Below, in pieces: positions 9,288-17,413 of a stretch of 64,000 nt of DNA. Source of the stretch: Promethearchaeota archaeon (lineage in GTDB: Archaea > Asgardarchaeota > Lokiarchaeia > Sigyniarchaeales > SOKP01). Position 1 is the stretch's first letter, and every line of letters starts with the position of its first letter. The stretch spans positions 198,192 through 262,191 of the forward strand of contig JAUWGH010000002.1 in the NCBI GenBank assembly GCA_030606485.1. The letters run 5' to 3'. A program made the position numbers and the translations under genes. The notes beneath the pieces are model-generated. The model did no database searches. It worked only from the letters and a program-made list of their open reading frames with translations, and was not told the origin of the DNA.

Positions 9288-9725
9288 ATGAAGGATAAAA
9301 AGCTACAAGATGAGTTTGAATTAGTTAAAGATTTAATCCCAAACGTCATAAATAGTAAATTAGAGATTGTTAAATTTAAACCTGAAGCAATTATCAATTC
9401 ATTATTACTTGAAACAGCCGCAACAAGAGAGGAGGCTACTCTTACTACTCTGGATGTAATAAGAAAGATAATCTCTGCAAATCTAAAAATTTTAACTGCA
9501 CCTTTAATCCGGGAATTAGTAAATGCTTCATTATTATCAAAGGGGTATGAATTATATCGATATCAATATACTAGACTAGGATTTCCTTTTTACGATTTTG
9601 GTAAGAAATTGGAATCTCAAAATATTAGTAGCGAAGATATCTTTAATCATTTAAAAACAGAATATCAAGAGGTCCAAAAATTAATCCTTAAATTAAAAAA
9701 AAAAGAATTTAAGGACAAATCATAA
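9288..9725 (+). CDS. Stand-alone ATP-cone-like domain protein
   Basis: The 145 residues resemble the N-terminal region of archaeal anaerobic ribonucleotide reductase (NrdD): VKFKPEAIINSLL, a helix, then LTAPLIRELVNASLL and the YTRLGFPFYDFGKKL stretch. In NrdD this part is the ATP cone, an allosteric nucleotide-binding domain. Here it ends without a catalytic domain, and no reductase is adjacent. NrdR, the other short ATP-cone protein, has an N-terminal zinc ribbon that is missing here. It may be a nucleotide-sensing regulator or a reductase partner in trans. A purine-rich site (AAAAGGAG) sits 8 bases before the ATG. Confidence 0.65.
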   Translation: MKDKKLQDEFELVKDLIPNVINSKLEIVKFKPEAIINSLLLETAATREEATLTTLDVIRKIISANLKILTAPLIRELVNASLLSKGYELYRYQYTRLGFPFYDFGKKLESQNISSEDIFNHLKTEYQEVQKLILKLKKKEFKDKS

Positions 9726-9920
9726 GTTTCGCGTTAAAATAGAGAAAGAAAAGATATCCTAATTTTTCAAAGATTTAATGATTTCTAACGATTCTATAAT
9801 TAAATTAAATTAAATTTATGTTTTGGAACCAATTAAAAATAATTAAAGATTTAAATAAATTAAATAGATTTAACTAGTAAAAATCTATTAATTGAAATAA
9901 TAGGTAGGAAAGGGTATAAG

Positions 9921-11363
9921 TTGGCTAATAGTCAGAATTCAAATGAATCCAATAATAACGTGAAGAATATAGAAGAATCTTCACTTATTAAAGCTATTGT
10001 TGTATCCATTTTTGATGCGGAAGGGCCAACACCTAAATATTATTATCCTAAGGATTTGGATGAAAATTCACGCCTATTAATAGCAATGAAAACCATAAGT
10101 TTGCTTATGGGAGAGGCAACATATCAAGATGGCAATGCAATAGAAGGTGTTAATTATTTTGGCATTTTACCTTTCCCAGATATTAAATTAAATGGATTAA
10201 CCTATTTTTTTCTTATATTTGATCCTGAAGCAAGAGGTCAAGCAAAAGCGGCTACAATTACTATTTTAGTTGACGAGGAAAACAAATCATTTTTCTATGA
10301 TAATATTAAATATTTACGAGTTATTATTGACAAATCTGCTTCTCAAATACAAAATGCTAAGGACTCAAATGAAATGAAAAATATTTTAGATTCTCTACGT
10401 ATGCAATTATTAAATTTTATTAAAGATTTAAAGCACCCCTTTTCCCAAACTCGACAGATAAAAATTTTATTTGCGGGATTGGATAGGTCCGGCAAAAGTT
10501 CATTCGTTCTTGGAATAGAGAAAAAATATTCTGAAATAATAAAAGTCTTACCAACTAAAGGTGTATCAAGGGAAATAAGTGAGTTATTTGGTGCTCAACT
10601 GATCCGATGGGAACTTGGTGGTCAGAAAAGCTACCGAGATCAATATCTTAAGGAAAGTGAAGTTTATTTATATAACGTTGATTTATTATTTTTCTTGATT
10701 GATGTTCAAGATTTAAAGAGAAGGGAGGAAGGATTAAAATATTTTAAAAGATTAATTGAATCTCTTGAAAACATTGATGATTACCCTCCGATTGTTTTAT
10801 GTTTTCATAAAACAGACCCAGATATAAAAAATGACAAACGAATTCGCGAAAACATTGAATTCATAATTATGAGCATTCAAGAATTTACTCAAAATTATTA
10901 CATTAAGATATTTGAGACATCAATATTTGATCACTGGTCATTGGTCTCTGCCTTTTCCTACGGTATTAGCCGATTATCTCCAAATAGAGAGATTTTTAGA
11001 AAACAATTGGAATGGTTTGCTAATAAAACTGATTCTGAAGCTATTTTACTCTTAGATGAAAAAGCAATAATTTTATCTAACTTTTCAAGAGATGATGTCT
11101 CAGGAAAAGTTTTCGAGATTTCCGCCCCTCATTTTCAGACATTATATAAGACATTTAAGGAATTTAAGATTTTGAAAAAAGATTTTCTTGTGTCTTCTGG
11201 AATTTCTCAAACTAAAAAGATATTATTTAAGAAACTAAATATTGAGAAATTTAATTTATATCTCCTTCTATTCATTAATAGCGAAGATTTTATTGAGAGA
11301 ATTGATGAATATTTGGATGAATTTATTTCACGGATTAAAATGCTGATACAAACATACATTTAG
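9921..11363 (+). CDS. Longin-like/Arf-like small GTPase fusion protein (paralogue of 1291-2802)
   Basis: This 480-residue protein has the same plan as the gene at 1291-2802. It has an N-terminal longin-like domain (AIVVSIFDAEGPTPKY at 25-40, YFGILPFPDI at 79-88), a GTPase with P-loop GLDRSGKS (186-193), Thr in LPTKGV, G3-type ELGGQ (231-235), G4 HKTD (296-299), and a C-terminal roadblock-like domain ending IDEYLDEFISRIK. G3 begins with Glu where Arf proteins have Asp, a change in a Mg/water-ligating position that may alter nucleotide binding. The start is TTG, supported by a GGAAAGGG site about 8 bases upstream and the absence of another Met before residue 56. A broken copy of its tail follows at 11430-11721. 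Confidence 0.85.
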   Translation: MANSQNSNESNNNVKNIEESSLIKAIVVSIFDAEGPTPKYYYPKDLDENSRLLIAMKTISLLMGEATYQDGNAIEGVNYFGILPFPDIKLNGLTYFFLIFDPEARGQAKAATITILVDEENKSFFYDNIKYLRVIIDKSASQIQNAKDSNEMKNILDSLRMQLLNFIKDLKHPFSQTRQIKILFAGLDRSGKSSFVLGIEKKYSEIIKVLPTKGVSREISELFGAQLIRWELGGQKSYRDQYLKESEVYLYNVDLLFFLIDVQDLKRREEGLKYFKRLIESLENIDDYPPIVLCFHKTDPDIKNDKRIRENIEFIIMSIQEFTQNYYIKIFETSIFDHWSLVSAFSYGISRLSPNREIFRKQLEWFANKTDSEAILLLDEKAIILSNFSRDDVSGKVFEISAPHFQTLYKTFKEFKILKKDFLVSSGISQTKKILFKKLNIEKFNLYLLLFINSEDFIERIDEYLDEFISRIKMLIQTYI

Positions 11364-11429
11364 GAAAAAATAATCATATTGGAGGTCATAGCGTTGGTAA
11401 TCCACAATTCGCAGTTTAAAAAAATGGAG

Positions 11430-11721
11430 AAAGCAAATTAGATAAAATAGAACTATTATTCTCGGGATATAGGGAAATATATGAAAGATTAAGGGAACTA
11501 TTTCAACTCGTGATTTCCAAATGTTAAAAGAAAATCTTTCGGAAGAATAACCCGTATATTTATATTTGAGTTCTGTTAAAAAATATTAATGACGGCAGAA
11601 AGAAAAGAATAATAAAGATAAGGAATTAGAATATTTTCTTCTTAAAGAGATTGACGAGTATTTTAAAGAATATGACGAATTAATTCTTAAAACAATTAAT
11701 AGAAAATCAATTTCTAAATAG
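11430..11721 (+). pseudogene. Remnant of a GTPase C-terminal (roadblock-like) domain
   Basis: Conceptual translation in shifting frames gives pieces that line up in order with the end of the preceding GTPase: KLDKIELLFSGYREIYERL (compare HFQTLYKTFKEF), then DFQMLKENLSEE, PVYLYL, and finally LKEIDEYFKEYDELILKTI (compare IERIDEYLDEFISRIKML). Stops and frame changes separate them and no start codon precedes them. This is best explained as a decayed tandem copy of a longin-Arf-type gene of which only the tail survives. Alignment was by eye. Confidence 0.5.
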
Positions 11722-11889
11722 CTAATAATATATGCAAATCATTTAATAAAATACGGTCGATATAGTATGCTTTAGCTAAAAATTTAACTGGAAATATCAT
11801 ATTGAAACTGTGATTTGTGAGTTTGTAATAAAAAATAAAAAATAATTTTTTTATTTAAAAATTTCGTTAATTTGCTCGTTAAACTTGAA
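11722..11889. other. Intergenic stretch, nothing recognised
   Basis: Between the decayed GTPase tail and the end of the beta-helix gene I see only A+T-rich DNA with a T-run near 11845-11860 that could end transcription from the plus strand. No RNA gene or ORF is supported. Confidence 0.4.
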
Positions 11890-13026
11890 TCAAGGGTTAT
11901 TTTTTCGACGCTTTAGAACTACATAGAGTGAAACCGTCAATCCAAATAGTATAAATCCTAACATCCATACAAAAGGATAACCCGGGATAACTCCATCGGT
12001 CGCAGCTCCAGTACAATCGTCGTTATCGTGAATGTCATTATCACTTCCCAAATCGTTAATATTACCTTGTTCGTTGTAACAGACAATATTCTGGTAGACT
12101 TCGTTATTATCCGATTCTTCACTTAAGCCAATACCATATGGACTATTATATGACGCGTAATTGCCCGAAAGAGTGTTGTTTACTGAATATCTTAAGAAAA
12201 TACCATATAGATCATTATATGACGCGTTATTGCCCGAAAGAGTGTTATTGTCTGAATAACAAAGTTTAATACCAAAATCTTCATTATGCGAGGCGTTATT
12301 GCCCGAAATGATATTATTACAACAATCAAATACCAACCAAATACCATGTTCACCATTATGCAAAACGATGTTGCCCGAAATAGTGTTATAATTCGAAAAA
12401 TAACTCAAACTAATACCCGCATTAGAATCATTCATGGCTTTATTGTCAGAAATAATGTTATAATTCGAATTATCAGTGCAAATTCCTCCGCGTCTATTAT
12501 TCGATACAATATTATCCGAAATAATGTTATAACTCCCATCCTTCAAGGCAATTCCGTAAAAATTATAATTCACATCACACTCAGTTATTTTTACATTTTT
12601 AACCGAGTCTAAAAAGATTCCGGAATCCCCCAATCGATAAGACACCACTGCCACCAAATACCTCTCATTTCCAGAGTTTATAATAGTACAGCGTCTTATA
12701 ATTAAAAATCTATCCGTATTTCTGATATCCATCCCGCAACCAACCCCTCCCGCATCAATTTCAAGGTCCTCAATCACGTGAGCCGTATCCCATGACAGAC
12801 CGTCCGTGCCCTTCCCCGAACAAAAAGCGTCTAATGCGGCATTCCCATCGATGGAAATTGGTGAGTGCGATACCGATGCCACTGGGTCGGAAATATATGT
12901 ATAGTTAGTTTCTACCTGATACCATGAAAAAACAAACGAATTCAAGAACGCCCCTAGAAACAGTATACAAATCGTCTTTCTTAAAAGATTTGTTTTATGT
13001 TTTAAATTATATTTATTGTTTTTCAT
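11890..13026 (-). CDS. NosD-like parallel beta-helix surface protein with C-terminal sorting tail
   Basis: The 378-residue product starts with a basic segment and a signal peptide (residues 12-35). After about 100 residues it forms a right-handed beta-helix of 23-24-residue coils with repeated N-x-(I/L)-S-G-N/D-N motifs (NNTLSGNNASYN, NYNTISGNIVLHN), as in NosD and pectate-lyase-like carbohydrate-binding proteins. At the C-terminus VIPGYPF (346-352) leads into one membrane helix and then KRRKNNP. This Pro-Gly-Tyr/TM/basic arrangement matches an archaeal CTERM signal for archaeosortase processing, and the gene lies 11.5 kb from the archaeosortase-like end at 3-359. Base composition is less A-rich than in the neighbours, and the coils are still similar at DNA level, both consistent with recent expansion. 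Confidence 0.75.
   Translation of the reverse strand: MKNNKYNLKHKTNLLRKTICILFLGAFLNSFVFSWYQVETNYTYISDPVASVSHSPISIDGNAALDAFCSGKGTDGLSWDTAHVIEDLEIDAGGVGCGMDIRNTDRFLIIRRCTIINSGNERYLVAVVSYRLGDSGIFLDSVKNVKITECDVNYNFYGIALKDGSYNIISDNIVSNNRRGGICTDNSNYNIISDNKAMNDSNAGISLSYFSNYNTISGNIVLHNGEHGIWLVFDCCNNIISGNNASHNEDFGIKLCYSDNNTLSGNNASYNDLYGIFLRYSVNNTLSGNYASYNSPYGIGLSEESDNNEVYQNIVCYNEQGNINDLGSDNDIHDNDDCTGAATDGVIPGYPFVWMLGFILFGLTVSLYVVLKRRKNNP
12129..12410. repeat. Tandem 69/72-bp coding repeats in the beta-helix gene
   Basis: The elements beginning ATACCATAT or ATACCAAAA recur near 12131, 12200, 12269 and 12341, giving periods of 69, 69 and 72 bases (23-24 codons). Each contains a nearly constant TTGCCCGAAA segment that encodes the Ser-Gly-Asn turn on the minus strand. 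The two middle units are close to identical at DNA level, which points to recent duplication or slippage; unit number may vary between strains. Confidence 0.75.
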
Positions 13027-13389
13027 TAAAATTCCCTTCTCATATTAAATTGTATTTTTTATTTTTGTTAAATCTTATATTTTCGTTTAAAAAAAAAATC
13101 ATCTAATATTTAAAAATATATCTATTTATCAAACTGCTACAGTTTAGACACAAAATACGAGAAACTATTCACCACAAATTTCTTTTGTGTTGCGAAACAT
13201 AAGAAGCAAATAGAATTATTAAACATGTAATTTTAACATGGCATTTTAGTATATTTAAAATCTATATCGCTTTGTCTTCCATTCCTTTAAGATTTAAAAT
13301 TCAAATTTCAAACAAGAATTAATAAATTGAAAAAATAATTAAAAACTCGGAATATATTCTAATTTAATTATATTTAGAAATTTGATAAT
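13027..13389. other. Intergenic stretch of about 360 bases, no gene seen
   Basis: The region lies between two minus-strand genes that encode surface proteins. It is A+T-rich, contains the promoter side of the beta-helix gene, and shows no convincing ORF, tRNA or hairpin array. Confidence 0.5.
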
Positions 13390-14721
13390 TTAATATGTAT
13401 AAGAAAGAGAATCATTTTCATACATCACTTTTTTTTCCTTCTTACTTTTACCGGTTTTTATGAAGATATAAATTATGACTAAAAAAGTTATTAGGATAAT
13501 TAATCCAACTATAATAGGTAATATAGTATTATCTTCTATTAGATTTACTTCAAGAACTTCGACATGTATTAAAGTTTCATATTTGAAAACCCCATTGGCT
13601 TGATATACAGGACTAGGAAGAACAGAATATTCACTAACATAGTATGTTAAAGAAGGGATTTCAAACCAAGCACCGATATTTGCTGTTAAATGAATGAAGT
13701 CCATATAATTAAAATAATTATATCCGGTGCTGCCCCATGTAGGATCCGATGGGACCCACCCGATGTTGGGCACATAATATTCCAACCAAGCATGAAGTAA
13801 TGTATTGGAATCAAGTATTCCTGCGGAAGATGATGGTGAATTTTTGGTAAAATTGCTATAATAATCCCATTCGGCGCCTACTCTGAAATTATTATTTGGT
13901 GTAGCAACACCAGCTGCGGTAGCATTACTTAAAATCAAACCAGTACATTTCCTAGCTGGAATTCCTTGAATTCTTAATAAAGTAATCATTAAATTAGAAA
14001 ATTCACTACAATCTCCCTCTTTATTTTGATATGCCCACAGAGCCCCCCTTTCTACGGCTTGTCCTACATATTCAATGTTTTCAGAAATATAATCGTAGAT
14101 TGTTTTAGCTTTATCAATTGGGTTGGTTAATCCCTCAACAAGGCTATTAGAAAGAGATATCAAAGTAGGATCATTCATTTCAAAGAGTGGTTCTGCTTGA
14201 CAATATAGCTCATGAATTATATCTGAAGTGTTGTATATACCAATATTTTCCATAGGGATATTATTATCAAAAGAAATTTCACTCAATGTTATGACATATT
14301 TTTGATTAATCAAAATTGGAGCACTATTTAAATTGTTAATTATGCGATTAAATAAACAGTAATGATTACCAAATTCATCTGTTTGAGTAATTATTTCAGT
14401 TTCATTACCTTCAATTGAATGATATTCTAATGAAGATACTTGTATTGGGGGAGTAAATTCATATTCACTGGGGATACGATTATCAAAAAGAGAATATTTT
14501 AAATAAAATGCATAAGGATTTGGACCTAAACGAGTTAAAGTCCAATTTAGAGTAATTTCGTAAGTAACATTTTGAATCATATTATAATGTGTTATTCCTG
14601 GGTATTCTGATTTAATCGAAACTTGTTCTAACCCTTTCACAAAATTAAAGTGAATAAATGAGATATGACAGAAAGTTAATTCAAATAAAATAAATGTTAA
14701 TATAATAGTTTTTTTTTGCAT
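13390..14721 (-). CDS. Secreted membrane-anchored transglutaminase-like protein
   Basis: The 443-residue product has an N-terminal signal sequence (1-30), an extracellular beta-rich region, a transglutaminase/protease-like core and a C-terminal helix (399-421) with a basic cytosolic tail. The catalytic triad is visible: Cys238 in EGDCSEFSNL, His310 in LLHAWLEYY and Asp326 in PSDPTWG. Such proteins cleave or cross-link peptides outside the cell; the substrate cannot be deduced. It is transcribed upstream of the beta-helix gene on the same strand, making a small surface-protein group. Confidence 0.82.
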   Translation of the reverse strand: MQKKTIILTFILFELTFCHISFIHFNFVKGLEQVSIKSEYPGITHYNMIQNVTYEITLNWTLTRLGPNPYAFYLKYSLFDNRIPSEYEFTPPIQVSSLEYHSIEGNETEIITQTDEFGNHYCLFNRIINNLNSAPILINQKYVITLSEISFDNNIPMENIGIYNTSDIIHELYCQAEPLFEMNDPTLISLSNSLVEGLTNPIDKAKTIYDYISENIEYVGQAVERGALWAYQNKEGDCSEFSNLMITLLRIQGIPARKCTGLILSNATAAGVATPNNNFRVGAEWDYYSNFTKNSPSSSAGILDSNTLLHAWLEYYVPNIGWVPSDPTWGSTGYNYFNYMDFIHLTANIGAWFEIPSLTYYVSEYSVLPSPVYQANGVFKYETLIHVEVLEVNLIEDNTILPIIVGLIILITFLVIIYIFIKTGKSKKEKKVMYENDSLSYTY

Positions 14722-14835
14722 AATATTATCAATTCTTAATTTTATCCAAATAATAAAGTCTTAAAATATAAAATTGATTATTTAAAGTTGGAAAATTCGT
14801 TTTAAAGTATATATTAATCGGAAAGAGGCTTATCT

Positions 14836-15480
14836 TTGATTTATAAAGTATTTTTGATTGATGGGGATGCTGGAATTCTTATTTTAGAAAAATCTTTTAA
14901 AGAATTTAATAAAAGTAAAAATTTAAAAACACAATTATTAACTGATTTCTTTAAAGAAGTAAATAAGATGGTTGATGATATACAAGATGCCATGACTAAG
15001 GGAAAGGGGGTAGGTGATACAAATAGGATTATTTCTGGAGAATACTCCACGATAATAATGTACTACCATCCATTGTCTCATGTGCTATTTTGTTCGATAT
15101 CTGATGAGGATGATGATAAAGAAAAATTAATCGAAATATTACAAAATTTTGGCTTAAAATTTTATGAAAAACATGAAAAGGATTTAAAGAAATTTAGAAA
15201 AACCTCAGAGAAAAATTATTTTTTAAGTTTTATTGATGAGATAGATGTATTATCAGTTGGAGGTCGTGGAGCAGAAATTTTACCAAAACTAATTATTGCA
15301 AAAAATATACTTGAACGTATCAAAAATATGGGTATAATAAATAATAAAGAATTAAAAATTGCTCTAGAATGTAATGGAAAAAAATCCCCACTCCGAATTT
15401 CAAGAATTTTTAATACAATAGAAAGCAAAATAAGAGAGAGCCTTAAAAAATTGGAAAATCTAGAAATTATTAAATTATAA
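14836..15480 (+). CDS. Longin-like domain protein
   Basis: The first about 115 residues have the layout of a longin/SNARE-like domain (IYKVFLIDGDAGILILEKSF, a helix, then a TIIMYYHPLSHVLFCSISD strand pair and a long amphipathic helix). The C-terminal 80 residues are helical and resemble a winged-helix tail (SRIFNTIESKIRESLKKLE). Longin domains in Asgard archaea are thought to work with small GTPases; several such genes surround this one. The start is TTG, with GAAAGAGG located 7 bases upstream and an AT-rich TATA-like element (GTATATATTA) near 14808-14817. Confidence 0.6.
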   Translation: MIYKVFLIDGDAGILILEKSFKEFNKSKNLKTQLLTDFFKEVNKMVDDIQDAMTKGKGVGDTNRIISGEYSTIIMYYHPLSHVLFCSISDEDDDKEKLIEILQNFGLKFYEKHEKDLKKFRKTSEKNYFLSFIDEIDVLSVGGRGAEILPKLIIAKNILERIKNMGIINNKELKIALECNGKKSPLRISRIFNTIESKIRESLKKLENLEIIKL

Positions 15481-15587
15481 AAACTCAAATTGAGGAAAAA
15501 AAAAGAAAATTTCAAAAATTCATTTTAATTAATAAACTCAAAATAATAATTTCATAATTTTTGAAAAACAGGAAAAATCGAATTATC

Positions 15588-16055
15588 ATGATACAAAAAC
15601 CTACAGTTATATCACCAAGTAGAGAAAAGCATTTTAAAAAAGGCACTGGATTTTCACTTAAAGAAGTTAGAAAATCAAATAAAACATTGCAAGATTTAAA
15701 AAGCGCAAAAATAAAGATTGATTTTCGCAGAAAAACAGAATATCAACAAAATATTGAATACTTAAATAATTTAAAATTAGATTTGAAGGAAAAACCAAAA
15801 CGTGAGCCCTATAGGAAAAAGGAAGAAAAACCTAAAAAAATAACAAAAAAGAAAGTAATTAAGAAACCTCCAATAAAACTAACTGTGTTAGAAAAATTAG
15901 GACCATCTACAGAAAAAAAAATGATGGAAATTGGAATTCCTGATGTTCAAACATTAATTAAAGAGGATCCTAAGGAAGTTGCTAGCTTAGTTTCAGGGTG
16001 TTCAGAAGAACGAGTAATTAAATGGATTGAAGCAGGTAAGAAATTAGTTGAGTAA
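15588..16055 (+). CDS. Ribosomal protein eL13-like with C-terminal helix-hairpin-helix domain
   Basis: Residues 1-60 read as eL13 (L13e): PTVISPSREKHFKKG, GTGFSLKEVRKSN and IDFRRKTEYQQNIEYLNNL, matching the order R-x-GxGFSxxE ... vDxRRr...Nv in the family. A very basic linker full of Lys and Pro follows, then about 55 residues with a helix-hairpin-helix look (LEKLGPSTEKKMMEIGI, VQTLIKEDPKEVASLV). eL13 is shared by eukaryotes, Crenarchaeota and Asgard archaea, and the added domain suggests rRNA or DNA contact. The ATG at 15588 is preferred over an upstream TTG at 15561 because it starts at the family N-terminus. Confidence 0.75.
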   Translation: MIQKPTVISPSREKHFKKGTGFSLKEVRKSNKTLQDLKSAKIKIDFRRKTEYQQNIEYLNNLKLDLKEKPKREPYRKKEEKPKKITKKKVIKKPPIKLTVLEKLGPSTEKKMMEIGIPDVQTLIKEDPKEVASLVSGCSEERVIKWIEAGKKLVE

Positions 16056-16088
16056 TTATACTTAATAAAGAAAGTTAGTGGAATAACA

Positions 16089-16580
16089 TTGCAAAAAAAT
16101 TATTATGTTTATTCTAACGACAAATGTAAAATAGTAGTAAATAAAACCCCAATCTGGTTTGAAGAAGTAAAAGTAGAAGGGAATCATGAAAAAGGAACAA
16201 TATTCTTCGAATCTCATGATGAATTTGACGAAAATTTTGGTAAAAGTGTAAAAATTGAATTATCCTGGTACCAAAAGGTAAGAGAAGAGTATTATCACGC
16301 TAGAGAAGTACAAGATTCTATTGATACATATAATAGCATTAATATTGTAGTTACAAAAAAAGAAAACATTTGGCTCTTAAGTCATGAATGCACATATTGG
16401 TTTGGAACAAGGACTAAAATGATAAGAAAAGGTTATTACCCTTCAAAAATCATTCACTCAGTATTTTTTTGTGAAATTACTGGGCGAGTTATAACTATTC
16501 ATTTTGAAGTGATTAGAAAATATTACTTAAACTATGAGAAATTTATAATTGAAATGCTTCAATCGATTATATGCCATTAA
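16089..16580 (+). CDS. Uncharacterised 163-residue protein
   Basis: No family recognised. The protein begins at TTG because no in-frame Met occurs before about residue 116. It is mixed alpha/beta, rich in Tyr, Glu and His, with HECTYWFGTRTKMIRKGYY in the middle and a Cys-His end. It follows the eL13-like gene by 33 bases on the same strand, so it may be cotranscribed. Confidence 0.5.
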   Translation: MQKNYYVYSNDKCKIVVNKTPIWFEEVKVEGNHEKGTIFFESHDEFDENFGKSVKIELSWYQKVREEYYHAREVQDSIDTYNSINIVVTKKENIWLLSHECTYWFGTRTKMIRKGYYPSKIIHSVFFCEITGRVITIHFEVIRKYYLNYEKFIIEMLQSIICH

Positions 16581-16600
16581 ATAATAAATAGATTCTTATT

Positions 16601-17353
16601 TTACTGATTTTCTTTTCGCAGCCAAATAAAGAAATTATCCTTATTTCCCGGTCCTCCTAAGATTGAGAATTTTCGGATTTTAAAGTGTTTAGTTAATTTT
16701 TTAACTTCTTTTTCTGAAAATAAGTGATAATAACGAGTGTAAGATCCTTTATTATTCGATTTTTTCCAAGGTATAATTATATCACCAAATTCTTGCAACC
16801 CTTTGCTATATTGAGACTTCCTATATTTGAGAGAGAACTTTCTTTTTAACCAATCTTTTATGAAATATTTTCGAAACCTTTTTTGCCATTTTCGCCATAC
16901 AGATAAGATAAACGAACCATTTTCTATCATTAAATTTGGGATATCATGCATAAAATCTAAACGAACTTTTTTGCTATATAAGTGGTGAATCGAAGCGATT
17001 GCAAAGATATGGTCAAATACATCTTTTCTAAATGGAAGGTAAATTAGATCAGATAATATTATTTCGATTTTTCTCGTTTTTAAGCGATTATTTCCATGTC
17101 TAATCAATTCATCTCTTTGATTTTTAATAATTTTCAATAATTCGATCGAATTATCTAATCCGATTATTCGAAAATCATTTTGGTTACCTCCAATAATTGA
17201 CATATTCCTACCATTTCCACATCCAGCATCTAGAATTGTTCCGCTGATGTCAAGACCGCCCTTCATTATGGATTCATAAAACTCTATAAAGGCTTTCCAG
17301 GGCTTCCTCCTTTTTTGATCAAAGTCTTTTGCAAAACAATCATAAAAACCCAT
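16601..17353 (-). CDS. SAM-dependent methyltransferase, Trm9/ALKBH8-like
   Basis: The 250-residue product has motif I ILDAGCGNGRN (40-50), an acidic strand end GLDNS and the ASIHHL loop. Near the C-terminus is YTRYYHLFSEKEVKKL, a feature of Trm9/ALKBH8-type tRNA wobble-uridine methyltransferases, as is the N-terminal FAKDFDQKRRKPWKAF. In eukaryotes this class finishes mcm5U with Trm112 as partner; no Trm112-like gene is seen nearby. A tRNA role is inferred from these motifs only. Confidence 0.7.
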   Translation of the reverse strand: MGFYDCFAKDFDQKRRKPWKAFIEFYESIMKGGLDISGTILDAGCGNGRNMSIIGGNQNDFRIIGLDNSIELLKIIKNQRDELIRHGNNRLKTRKIEIILSDLIYLPFRKDVFDHIFAIASIHHLYSKKVRLDFMHDIPNLMIENGSFILSVWRKWQKRFRKYFIKDWLKRKFSLKYRKSQYSKGLQEFGDIIIPWKKSNNKGSYTRYYHLFSEKEVKKLTKHFKIRKFSILGGPGNKDNFFIWLRKENQ

Positions 17354-17413
17354 TAAATCTCAATAAAAAAAAATATACTAAAATATAAAAAAATATAGAT
17401 CTTTCTATAAATT

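Noticed and set aside
12286-12612. Plus-strand ORF opposite the beta-helix gene
   Set aside because: It is the antisense translation of repeat coils; the minus-strand gene has a signal peptide, coils and sorting tail.
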